The notes beneath the pieces are model-generated. The model saw only the letters and a program-made list of their open reading frames with translations. It was not told where the DNA came from and searched no databases. From Actinoplanes aureus (lineage in GTDB: Bacteria > Actinomycetota > Actinomycetes > Mycobacteriales > Micromonosporaceae), in the NCBI RefSeq assembly GCF_015704865.1, contig NZ_JADQTO010000018.1, positions 124,001 to 188,000 of the forward strand: a stretch of DNA of 64,000 nucleotides. Reading direction: 5' to 3'. Of this stretch, positions 8,203 through 16,800 are shown piece by piece; the stretch's first letter is position 1; each line of letters starts with the position of its first letter. The position numbers and the translations under genes were made by a program.

Positions 8203-9017
8203 ACCAGCGCGCTGACGTCGTGGCGGCGCAGGAAACCCGGGACCGCGGCGACGGCGGTGGCCGGTTCGCCGCGCAGCCGGCACTCCAGAGCAAGGTAGCC
8301 CTGGTATCCCAGGGCGTCGAGGGTGCCCAGCAGCGCCGCCCAGTCGAGGTGCCCGGCACCGGGCTGGAAGCGGTTGGAGTCGCTGACCTGCACGTGACCC
8401 AGGTGCGCGGCGGCCCGGACAAGCGCTGAAGTGGGCTCGTCCTCCTCGATGTTCATGTGGTAGGTGTCGGCCAGCACCTTGACCGACGGCAGGCCCACCG
8501 CGTCGATGAGCTCGACCGCCTGCTCCAGCCGGTTGATCATGTGGTCCTCGTACCGGTTGAGCGGTTCCAGCGCGAGCGTCGCGCCCACCCGCGCGGCGTG
8601 CCCGCCCAGTTCCGCGAGGCCGTCCAGCAGGACCGCCCGGTCCTCCGGCTCGCTGCGGGGCGGCTCGAACGGCGGCAGCCGGCGGGAGAACATGCCCCAG
8701 GACGCGGGCGTGCAGGCAACCGCGCCGGGACCGCCCACCTCGGCGATCACCGACAGCTGCGACTTCAGCTGGGCGACGGCGTCGCGGCGCAGATCGGGGT
8801 CGAAGGCGGCGAAGAAGTGCGACATGTCGACGCACACCGACGGCATGACCACCCCGTCGCGGGCCGCCCGGCGCAGCTCGGGCAGGCGGTCACGGAACGC
8901 GAAGTCGCCGCGGGCGCGCAGCTCGATGCCGTCGTAGCCGGCGTCGCGGGCGAACTCGAACTTCTCCTGCAAGGTGTGGCCGGGTAGCAACTGCTCCTGG
9001 CATGAAAGTTTGATCAT
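8199..9017 (-). CDS. Sugar isomerase/epimerase, TIM barrel (AP endonuclease 2 superfamily)
   Basis: 272 residues, ATG at 9017 overlapping the upstream stop as ATGA. The protein reads as a xylose-isomerase-like TIM barrel: EFARDAGYDGIELRARGDF early, ATLALEPLNRYEDHMINR in the middle (metal-binding Glu in LEPL), VLADTYHMNIEEDEP (Asp and His ligands), VQVSDSNRFQPGAGHLDW and the closing LALECRL Glu. This set of four ligands is the pattern of D-tagatose/psicose 3-epimerases and hydroxypyruvate isomerase relatives. It likely converts a keto sugar made by the neighbouring dehydrogenase. Second gene of a four-gene operon. Confidence 0.8.
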   Translation of the reverse strand: MIKLSCQEQLLPGHTLQEKFEFARDAGYDGIELRARGDFAFRDRLPELRRAARDGVVMPSVCVDMSHFFAAFDPDLRRDAVAQLKSQLSVIAEVGGPGAVACTPASWGMFSRRLPPFEPPRSEPEDRAVLLDGLAELGGHAARVGATLALEPLNRYEDHMINRLEQAVELIDAVGLPSVKVLADTYHMNIEEDEPTSALVRAAAHLGHVQVSDSNRFQPGAGHLDWAALLGTLDALGYQGYLALECRLRGEPATAVAAVPGFLRRHDVSALV

Positions 9018-10063
9018 GGGAAGGTCAACACCACCTGGAGTGCTTCGTGTGGATTGCGGTCGAGCATGTGATAGGCGGCCGCCGCCTCGTGCACCGGAAT
9101 GACGTGCGTGACGAGCCCGGCGGGGTCGATCCGGTGGTCCGAGGCGAGCCGAAGGAACGTCTGGTTGAGCCGGATCTGGTCCCATCGCCCGACGACGGCC
9201 GGCGGTACCCCGCCGATCTGCGAACAGATCAGGTCCACGCGGTTGTGGTGGAACTCGTCGCCGAGGCGCAGTCCGACGCCCTCGCCCTGGTAGAAGCCGG
9301 CCGCCACCACCCGCCCGTTGACCGCGACCGCGCGGATCGCCTCGTGCAGCGCCGCGTACGAGCCGCTGATCTCGATCGCCACGTCCGCGCCGCGGCCGTC
9401 GGTGAGCTTGCGGATCTGTAGCCCGGCCGTGCCGTCGCGCGCGTCCAGGACGGTGTCGGCGCCGTACTCCAGAGCCTTGTCCAGGCGCCCGGGGACCGCG
9501 TCCACCGCCACGACCGAGCCGCCGGAAAGCCACACGAGCCGGGTGGTGAGCAGTCCCAGCACACCCTGTCCGAAGACCGCGACGGTCTCGCCGAGGTGGA
9601 CGTCGGCTGCCAGTACCGCGTTGAGCGCGACCGCGCCCACCCGTGCGAACGTCGCCGCGATCGGGTCGAGGCCCGCCGGGACCGTGCAGCCGCGTACCTT
9701 CTCGGCGGGCAGGACGGCCTCGCTGCGGTGACCCCAGATGCCCCAGACGTGCGCGCCGATCGGTGGGAGGCCGGGGTCGTCCGCGACGTCCGGGGCGACC
9801 TCGACGATCTGGCCGACCTCTGAGTAGCCGAGCCCGGCCACCGGATATCGCAGACCGCTGGTGTCGTCGACGAACAGCCGCAGGCCGGGATCCCACGACT
9901 TGTTCAGATAGGGGTTCGAGCCACGGTAGGCGGTCAGTTCCGTGCCGGCCGAGATACCGGAGAAGCTGGTACGCACGCGTACCTGCCCGGCGCGCAGCTC
10001 GGGGTTGGGCTGATCGACCACCTCGACGCGGTGCGGTGAGGTGATCTGCACTGTCTGGGACAC
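9014..10063 (-). CDS. Medium-chain dehydrogenase lacking the catalytic zinc cysteine
   Basis: 349 residues from a GTG at 10063; first gene of the operon. N-terminal GroES-like part: RVRTSFSGISAGTELTAYRG, where classical zinc MDR enzymes have a GxCGTD cysteine. Here it reads SGISAGTEL, so the catalytic zinc ligand is absent, as in BchC-like members. The NAD(P)-binding half has VAVFGQGVLGLLTTRLV (about residue 165) and an acidic VVAVDAVPGRLDKALE end of the second strand, favouring NAD. It probably oxidises a sugar alcohol or sugar hydroxyl feeding the isomerase next to it. An inverted repeat CCGCA-TTAAC-TGCGG lies just upstream (10076-10090). Confidence 0.8.
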   Translation of the reverse strand: MSQTVQITSPHRVEVVDQPNPELRAGQVRVRTSFSGISAGTELTAYRGSNPYLNKSWDPGLRLFVDDTSGLRYPVAGLGYSEVGQIVEVAPDVADDPGLPPIGAHVWGIWGHRSEAVLPAEKVRGCTVPAGLDPIAATFARVGAVALNAVLAADVHLGETVAVFGQGVLGLLTTRLVWLSGGSVVAVDAVPGRLDKALEYGADTVLDARDGTAGLQIRKLTDGRGADVAIEISGSYAALHEAIRAVAVNGRVVAAGFYQGEGVGLRLGDEFHHNRVDLICSQIGGVPPAVVGRWDQIRLNQTFLRLASDHRIDPAGLVTHVIPVHEAAAAYHMLDRNPHEALQVVLTFP

Positions 10064-10349
10064 TCAGACATTTCACCGCATTAACTGCGGCTACGCGGCA
10101 AAACGCGGGATGTTCGGTCGAGTTTCCGCGCCACTTATGTCTTGCGGTCGTGCATTAGTCGCCGCCTCCGGTGGGTGAATTCATCGCCGGCCGCCCGCGC
10201 CCAGGACGGTGTTCGCACCGTTGAACCTCGTCATGACGCCTGCAACGCCGGGTGGCGCCGCGAGCGCCGCCCTGTCACACACCGCATCGGAGGTGCTTAC
10301 GCTACGCATCATGACCATCTGCTCCCGCGCGACGAAGGGCTGACGGCTT
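10064..10349. promoter_or_regulatory. Divergent control region between the sugar operon and its ROK regulator
   Basis: 286 bases separate the dehydrogenase start from the ROK regulator start on the other strand. The first part holds a short inverted repeat, arms CCGCA and TGCGG around TTAAC (10076-10090), close to the dehydrogenase start. The rest shows no gene. ROK regulators often repress the divergent operon, so operators are expected here; the exact site is inferred. Confidence 0.45.
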
Positions 10350-11558
10350 GTGCTGACCAGGGATAGATGGGGCCGCAACCAGAACTCGGCGGGCCACCTG
10401 CTGTGGCTGGTGCGCACCGGGCGCGCCCGTACGCGCGGCGAGTTGCAGAGCTACACGGGCCTGTCCCGCTCGACCACCACGCAGCGCATCGACGTGTTGC
10501 GCGCGGCCGGCTATCTGCGTGCCGGTGGCGTCGACGGGTCGACCGGCGGGCGACCGGCCGAACTGCTGGAGTTCGACACCGCGCACGGGGTGGTGCTGGT
10601 GGCCGACCTCGGCGGCAACCACGCCCGGGCCGCGGTGGTGGATCTCGGCGGGCAGCTGCTGGCCGAGGAGCACGAACCCATCAAGATCGGCACCGGGCCC
10701 GAGGCGGTGCTGGAGTGGGTCGACAGCGCGTTCGGCCGGGTGCTGGCCCGAGCCGGGTGGAACGCCGGCCAGATCCGCGGCATCGGCGTCGGCGTGCCCG
10801 GCCCGGTCGAGTTCGACTTCGGCATGGTCACCCAGCCGCCGATCATGCCCGGCTGGGACGGTTACCCCATCGCCGACCGGTTGCGCCGGACCTGGAACCG
10901 GCCGGTCTACGTGGACAACGACGCCAATCTCATGGCGCTGGGCGAGCAGGCGGTCCACTACCCGGACTGTCCGGCGCTGGTTCTGGTGAAGGTGGCGACC
11001 GGTATCAGCGCCGGTGTGGTCATCGACGGGCAGGTCTACCGGGGCATCGACGGTGGCGCCGGCGACATCGGCCACATCCGGCTGTACGAGCATCGCGAGG
11101 CCCGGTGCGAGTGCGGCCTCTACGGCTGTCTGGCGGCGGTGGCCAGTGGTCTCGCGCTGGCACACCGGCTCACCGCCTCGGGTACGCCCACGTCCTCCGG
11201 TGCCGAACTCGTCGAGCGGATCCGATCCGGTCACGCCGAGGCGGTGCACCTGGCCCGTACCGCGGGCAAGCTGGTCGGCGAGGTGCTGTCCACGGTCGTG
11301 TGCATGGTCAACCCCGCGGTTCTGGTCATCGCGGGTGACCTGGCCGACATCCACTTCGTCACCGGCGTACGCGAGGTGCTCTACCAGAGCGCCCTGCCGC
11401 GCTCGACGCGCCACCTGGAGGTCAGCACGAGCCGGCTGGGCGCCAAGTCGGCCGTGATCGGCGGCTACGCGATGGTCGTCGACCAGGTGTACGCCCCGGC
11501 CGCCGTGGACGCCGAACTCGCCCGGATGATGCCTGCCGCCGTACCGGTGACCTGCTGA
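10350..11558 (+). CDS. ROK-family transcriptional regulator
   Basis: 402 residues starting with GTG at 10350. Residues 10-75 form a winged helix (RTRGELQSYTGLSRSTTTQR then GYLRAGGVDGSTGGRPAELL). The ROK sugar-kinase-like body follows: VLVADLGGNHARAAVVDLGG, IGVGVPGPVEFDFG, VYVDNDANLMALGEQAV and the zinc motif GHIRLYEHREARCECGLYGC, in which His and three Cys bind structural zinc. Such proteins sense a sugar or sugar phosphate and control nearby uptake and breakdown genes. Divergent placement against the four-gene glycosidase operon makes that operon its probable target. Confidence 0.88.
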   Translation: MLTRDRWGRNQNSAGHLLWLVRTGRARTRGELQSYTGLSRSTTTQRIDVLRAAGYLRAGGVDGSTGGRPAELLEFDTAHGVVLVADLGGNHARAAVVDLGGQLLAEEHEPIKIGTGPEAVLEWVDSAFGRVLARAGWNAGQIRGIGVGVPGPVEFDFGMVTQPPIMPGWDGYPIADRLRRTWNRPVYVDNDANLMALGEQAVHYPDCPALVLVKVATGISAGVVIDGQVYRGIDGGAGDIGHIRLYEHREARCECGLYGCLAAVASGLALAHRLTASGTPTSSGAELVERIRSGHAEAVHLARTAGKLVGEVLSTVVCMVNPAVLVIAGDLADIHFVTGVREVLYQSALPRSTRHLEVSTSRLGAKSAVIGGYAMVVDQVYAPAAVDAELARMMPAAVPVTC

Positions 11559-11593
11559 CGCTTCCGCACCGGCTCGGGCGGATCACGTGAACG

Positions 11594-12499
11594 ATGTCCG
11601 GCATGGACGAGTCGGGAAATCCGGGGACGCCGGTCGAGGTCGGGCTGGTCGGCGCCGGGCCGTGGGCCGCGAGGATGCACGGGCCGGTGCTCGCCGCCGG
11701 TCCGCAGACCCGGCTCGCCGCCGTCTGGGCGCGCCGCCCCGAGGCTGCCACGCGGCTGGCCGCCCGGCTGGGTGCGTACGCTGCTCGCTCGTACGAGGAA
11801 CTGCTTGACCGGTGCGAGGCGGTCGCCTTCGCCGTGCCGCCGGACGTGCAGGCCGCGCTCGCGCCGCGCGCCGCGCGGGCCGGCAAGGCGTTGCTGCTGG
11901 AGAAGCCGCTCGCGCTCGACCTCGGCGGCGCGCGTGCGCTTGCCGACGCCGTCGCGGAGAGCGGCGTGGTCACCCAGCTCGTGCTGACCAAGCGCTACCA
12001 CCCCAGCACCCGGGCCTTCCTCACCGCGGCGGCGAGTTTCGACGCGGCCGGGGCCAGGACCCAGTACCTGCACGGCGCCTTCCTGGGTGGTGCGATGGCG
12101 ACCGGCTGGCGGCTGACCCTCGGCGCCCTGTACGACCTCGGCCCCCACCTGCTCGACCTCGTCGACGCCGCCCTCGGGCCGGTCGAGGAGTTGCGCGCGG
12201 TCGGCGACAGCCGCCGCTGGATCGAGCTGACCTGCCTGCACCGCGGCGGCGCGGTCAGCCAGCTCTCCCTGTCCGGCGCCGTCGGGCTGGCCTCCTCCCG
12301 GGCCGGGATCGAGCTGTTCGGCCCGGCCGGGACGCTGGCGCTCGACTTCGGCACGGTGGACCACGAGCAGTGCTGGCCGGCGCTGCGTGCCGAGTTCGCC
12401 GCCGCCGTACGCTCCGGCGTGCCGCACCCCCTCGACGTGCGCCGCGGGATGATGCTTCAGGAACTGCTCGACCGGGCCGGCCGTACCGACCCTCGGTGA
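11594..12499 (+). CDS. Gfo/Idh/MocA-family oxidoreductase
   Basis: 301 residues. N-terminal Rossmann fold VEVGLVGAGPWAARMHGPVL (about 16-35), then FAVPPDVQAALAPRAARAGK and the family's catalytic-lysine motif LLLEKPLALDL (about 96-106). The second half carries LYDLGPHLLDLVDAALG, the usual DxGxHxxD metal/substrate segment. Members use NAD(P) to oxidise or reduce sugars and inositols. It lies 35 bases after the ROK regulator on the same strand and may be co-transcribed, suggesting part in the same sugar pathway. ATG 11594 and a second ATG at 11603 are both possible starts. Confidence 0.8.
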   Translation: MSGMDESGNPGTPVEVGLVGAGPWAARMHGPVLAAGPQTRLAAVWARRPEAATRLAARLGAYAARSYEELLDRCEAVAFAVPPDVQAALAPRAARAGKALLLEKPLALDLGGARALADAVAESGVVTQLVLTKRYHPSTRAFLTAAASFDAAGARTQYLHGAFLGGAMATGWRLTLGALYDLGPHLLDLVDAALGPVEELRAVGDSRRWIELTCLHRGGAVSQLSLSGAVGLASSRAGIELFGPAGTLALDFGTVDHEQCWPALRAEFAAAVRSGVPHPLDVRRGMMLQELLDRAGRTDPR

Positions 12500-12502
12500 C
12501 CG

Positions 12503-13843
12503 TCAGGGAGTGCGGGGAACCGGAGGCAGCGCCGGGCGGTCGAGCCACGTGGTGAACAGGGCGTCCAGCGGCCGAGCCGTGAAACGCCCGGCGTGCTCGC
12601 GGAACTGCTCGGTCGTCACGGTCCGGTGCTGGTGTTCGGCGGTCCACGACCGCAGCAACGCGAAGAACGCCTGCTCGCCGACGCCGGCGCGGAGGGCGTG
12701 CAGGGTCAGCGCGCCGCGTTTGTAGACCAGCGGGTCGAACATCCGATCCACCCCCGGGTCGGCGACCCTGACGGTCGCCGGGCGCGCCTTGAGCCAGGCG
12801 TGCCACTGGGCCGCGCAGGCGTTCGCCGGCAGGCCACCGGAGACCTCGGACCACAGCCATTCGGCGTACGTCGCGAAGCCCTCGTTGAGCCAGATGTGCC
12901 GCCAGTCCGCGATGGTGAGACTGTTGCCGAACCACTGGTGGGCGAGCTCGTGCGCGACCAGCCGCTCGTGGGTCCGCCGCCCGTCGACGTGGTTGCGCCC
13001 GAAGACGGCCATGCCCTGCGCCTCGACCGGGTCGTCCAGGTCGTCGTCGGTGACCACCACGACGTACTCCCGGAACGGGTAGGGCCCGAACAGCCGTTCC
13101 ATGGTCGCCATGATCTCGCCGTGCCGGCCGAAGTCGTGCCGGAAGACGGTCCGCAGCCGGGGCGGGATCGCGGCCCGCTGGATCACCCGGCCGGCGGCCA
13201 GTTCGATCTGCTCGTAGCGTCCGATCTGGACGCTCATGAGGTACGGCGCGGTGGGCTCGTTGCGCTCGTAGACCCAGGTGGTGCTGCCGGCACCGCGGCG
13301 CCGGGAGACCAGGTCGCCGGTGACCACCACGGTGTACGGCGTCGCGGCGGCGATCTTCACCAGGAAGGAGGCCTTCTCCAGCCGGTCGTTGCACGGGAAC
13401 CAGGACGGTGCCCCGTTCGGCTGGCTCGCGACCAGGGCGCCGTCGGTGAGCTCGTCCCAGCCGATGTCGCCCCAGCGGCCCGAGACGGGCGTGGGCTTCC
13501 CGGCGTACCGAATCTCGATCTTGAAGGTGGAACCGTAACCGACCGGCCGCTCCGGCTTGATGCGCAGCTTGCCCGCCCGGTGTGTGAAGGCCGCCCGGCG
13601 GCCGTCCACGCGCACGTCCTCGACCCGGAACTGGCCCAGGTCGAGGCTGAACCGCGACAGCGGCTGGACGGCCTGCGCCGTGACGGTCGCCCGGCCGGCC
13701 AGCCGATTCGACACGATCCGGTACTCCAGGTCAAGGTCGTAGTGCAGTACGCGGTACCCGCCGTTGCCGTGCCCGGGCAGGTACGAGTCGGCCGAGTGGT
13801 CGGCGCCCGGTGAGGCGTCATCCGGCCGCACCGCCGGGGTCAT
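12503..13843 (-). CDS. M1-family zinc metallopeptidase coupled to the Pls-like synthetase
   Basis: 446 residues, ATG at 13843 overlapping the synthetase stop as ATGA (a start ten codons upstream would lie inside that gene). Residues 20-195 are the M1 beta-saddle. The catalytic domain has HELAHQWFGN followed by the downstream Glu in WLNEGFATYAEW, the zinc triad and general base of gluzincins. The usual GAMEN exopeptidase loop reads EAQGMA, a variant seen in some actinobacterial M1 enzymes. No signal peptide is seen. Coupling to a homopoly(amino acid) synthetase suggests it trims or degrades that polymer, as degrading aminopeptidases are known in poly-lysine producers; that role is inference. 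Confidence 0.85.
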   Translation of the reverse strand: MTPAVRPDDASPGADHSADSYLPGHGNGGYRVLHYDLDLEYRIVSNRLAGRATVTAQAVQPLSRFSLDLGQFRVEDVRVDGRRAAFTHRAGKLRIKPERPVGYGSTFKIEIRYAGKPTPVSGRWGDIGWDELTDGALVASQPNGAPSWFPCNDRLEKASFLVKIAAATPYTVVVTGDLVSRRRGAGSTTWVYERNEPTAPYLMSVQIGRYEQIELAAGRVIQRAAIPPRLRTVFRHDFGRHGEIMATMERLFGPYPFREYVVVVTDDDLDDPVEAQGMAVFGRNHVDGRRTHERLVAHELAHQWFGNSLTIADWRHIWLNEGFATYAEWLWSEVSGGLPANACAAQWHAWLKARPATVRVADPGVDRMFDPLVYKRGALTLHALRAGVGEQAFFALLRSWTAEHQHRTVTTEQFREHAGRFTARPLDALFTTWLDRPALPPVPRTP

Positions 13844-16800
13844 CTCCAGGTCGCGATCGGGTTGCCGATCCACCTGCTGTCCTCGGGCACGGCGTCGCCG
13901 CGGGTGATCAGCGAACCGGGGCCCACCGTGGTGCGCGCGCCGATGCTCGCGCCGGGCAGCACGATCCCGTGCGGGCCGAGCGTGGCGCCCGCGCCCAGAG
14001 TCACCTCATCCATGCTCATGATCCGATCATGGAACAGGTGGGTCTGCACCACGCACCCCCGGTTGACGGTCGCGCCGGGGCCGAGCCGCACCAGGTCGTA
14101 CTCGGGCAGCCAGAAGGTCTCCAGCCACGCGCCCCGGCCGATCTTCGCACCGAGGGTGCGCAGCCACACGTTGAGCAGCGGCGTGCCGCTGGCGAAGCGG
14201 AACAGCCACGGTGCGGCGAGCACCTCGACGAACGTGTCGGCGAGTTCGTTGCGCCAGACGAACGAGGTCCACAACGCGTGATCGGTGACCCGGAACCGGC
14301 CGACCAGCAGCCATTTCGCGGCCGTCGCGAGCAACGCGCCGGCGATCGCCGCGACCAGCAGCACCGGTCCGGCGGCGAGCGCCGCGGCCCAGACGCCGCC
14401 GGTACGCCAGATCCACGCGAGCGCGGCCAGCACGAGTACCGCCAAGGCGCCGGCGCACATCACCGGGACGACGCGGCACAGTTCGATCCCGGCCCGGGCC
14501 AGCTTGAGCCGCAGCGGCGGGTCGTAGGTACGGCTCGCGTCGCCCGCCTCGACCGTGCGGCGCAGCGGCATCGGCGGGGCGCCGAGCCACGACGAGCCCT
14601 TCTTCGCCTTGCGCGGCGCCGACGAGAGCACACCGACCAGGCCTCGTTTGGGCACCGACCGGCCGGGTGCCGCCATGCCGGAGTTGCCGAGGAAGGCCTG
14701 CTTGCCGATCCGGACCGGCGCGACCCGCAGCCAGCCGTGACTGAGCTCGTAGGTGGCGACCATCGTGTCGTCGGCCAGGAACGCCCCGTCGTCGACGGTC
14801 GTCATCGCCGGGAGCGCGAGGACCGTGGACACCTCGGTGCCGCGGCCCACCCTGGCGCCGAGCAGTCGCAACCAGACCGGCGTGAACAGGCTGGCGTACA
14901 TCGGGAACAGCGCGACCCGGGCCATCCCCATCAGGCGCTCGGTGGTCCACACCTGCCAGGCCACCCGCCCGTGGACGGGGTGGTAGCCGGCTCGCAAGCC
15001 GATGCTGAGCAGTCGGACGGCGATCAGGACGAGGACGGCGTAGCCGGCGAAGTAGGCGACGGCCGCCGCCGGGACGGCAAGCAACGCGGCGCCGAGGTCG
15101 GGCCGGTCGGCGATCGTCCAGCCGAGCAGGGCGAGTGCCGGCAGCACGGCGACGACCGGCACCAGGCTCAGCAGCTGAGCGGTCAGGCTGTACGCGCCCA
15201 CCCAGAACCGGGACTGTCGCGGCGGACGTTGCGCCGGCCAGTCCGCCGCGTCCTTCGCGGCGGTGGGCGCGGCGGGTGAGCCGGACCAGCGCTGGTTCGC
15301 CGGCACCGTGCCGGTCACGGTCGACCCGGCGGCGACCTTCGCGGCTTTGCCGATCCGGGTGCCGGGCATGAGCGTGCTGCGGGAGCCGACCCGGGCACCG
15401 GCGCCGACTCGCACCTTGCCGATCCGTACCACGTCACCATCGACCCAGTAGCCGGACAGGTCGACCTCCGGCTCGATCGCCACACCGCGGCCGAGCTTCA
15501 CCAGGCCGGTGACCGGCGGCGCCGAATGCAGGTCGACGTCCTGGCCGATCCGGGCGCCGAGCAGCTTGGCGTACGTGATCATCCAGCCCGCTCCGGCGAC
15601 GCCGGTCGCGCCGGTCAACTCGGCCAGCCGCTCCGCCGCCCACAGCCGCAGGTGGACGCTGCCGCCGCGTGGGTAGTCGCCCGGGCGTACGCCGCGCAGC
15701 AGCAGCCGGGCTCCGCCGGCGGCGATGGCGATCCGTCCCGGCGGGCTGGACAGCAGCAGCCAGCCCGCTGCGATCCACCACCAGGAGACGTGTGGCGCCC
15801 ACCCGACCAGGTTGCTCATCGCCGCGAGCACGACGAGCCAGCGGAGTCCGACGAGCGCGAGCATCGGCAGCATCAGCAGGCCCTGGATCAGCCCGGCCCG
15901 CCGGGGAGTCGGCCGGATTTCGCGACGGACCGTCTCGGTTGCGCCGAGCTTGTCGAGCACCGCCGCCATCTGCGAGAGCCGGGTGTGCTGATAGACGTCG
16001 GCCACCGACATCCGCGGGTGCCTCAGCCGGATCCAGGCCACGAGTTGCGCCGCGTTCAGGCTGCTGCCGCCGCTGCTGAAGAAGTCGGCGTCGGCCTCGG
16101 CGGGGCGTACCCCGAGAATCTCCTCCCAGCCGCCGGCGAGCCACTCCTCGGTCGCGGTCAGCTCGGCCGCGTCGGGGCCGGCGGTGGCCAGCGGCCAGGG
16201 GAGCGCCGCCCGGTCCACCTTGCCCGACGTCCGGGTCGGCAGCGCGTCCACCACGGCCAGCAGGGGTACGAGTGCGGCCGGCAGCTGCTCGCGGATCCGC
16301 AGCGTCGCGGCCGCGACGTCCAGGTCGGTGCCGTCGCGGGGCACCAGGTAGCCCACCAGCAGCTGGTTGCCCGCGGCGGTCCGCTTCACCGCGGCGGCCG
16401 CGCCGGCGACGCCGGGCAGCGCCTGGAGCGCCGCGTCCACCTCGCCCAGCTCGATCCGGCGTCCGCCGAGCTTCACCTGCTCGTCGCCGCGGCCGAGGAA
16501 CAGCAGCCCGTCCGGCTCGGCGCGCACGATGTCCCCGCTGCGGTACGCCCGCCGCCAGCCGAGGGCGGGCAGCGGCGCGAACTTCTCGGCGTCCTTGGCG
16601 GCGTCCAGGTAACGCGCCAGGCCGACCCCGCCGATCACCAGCTCGCCGGTCTCGCCCATCGCGACCGGAACGCCGGCCGGGTCGACCACCGCGAGCTCCC
16701 AGCCGGCGAGCGGCAACCCGATGCGCACCGGTCCCTCGCCGGTCAGCGGCGCCGCGCAGGCGACCACGGTCGCCTCGGTCGGGCCGTACGTGTTCCAGAC

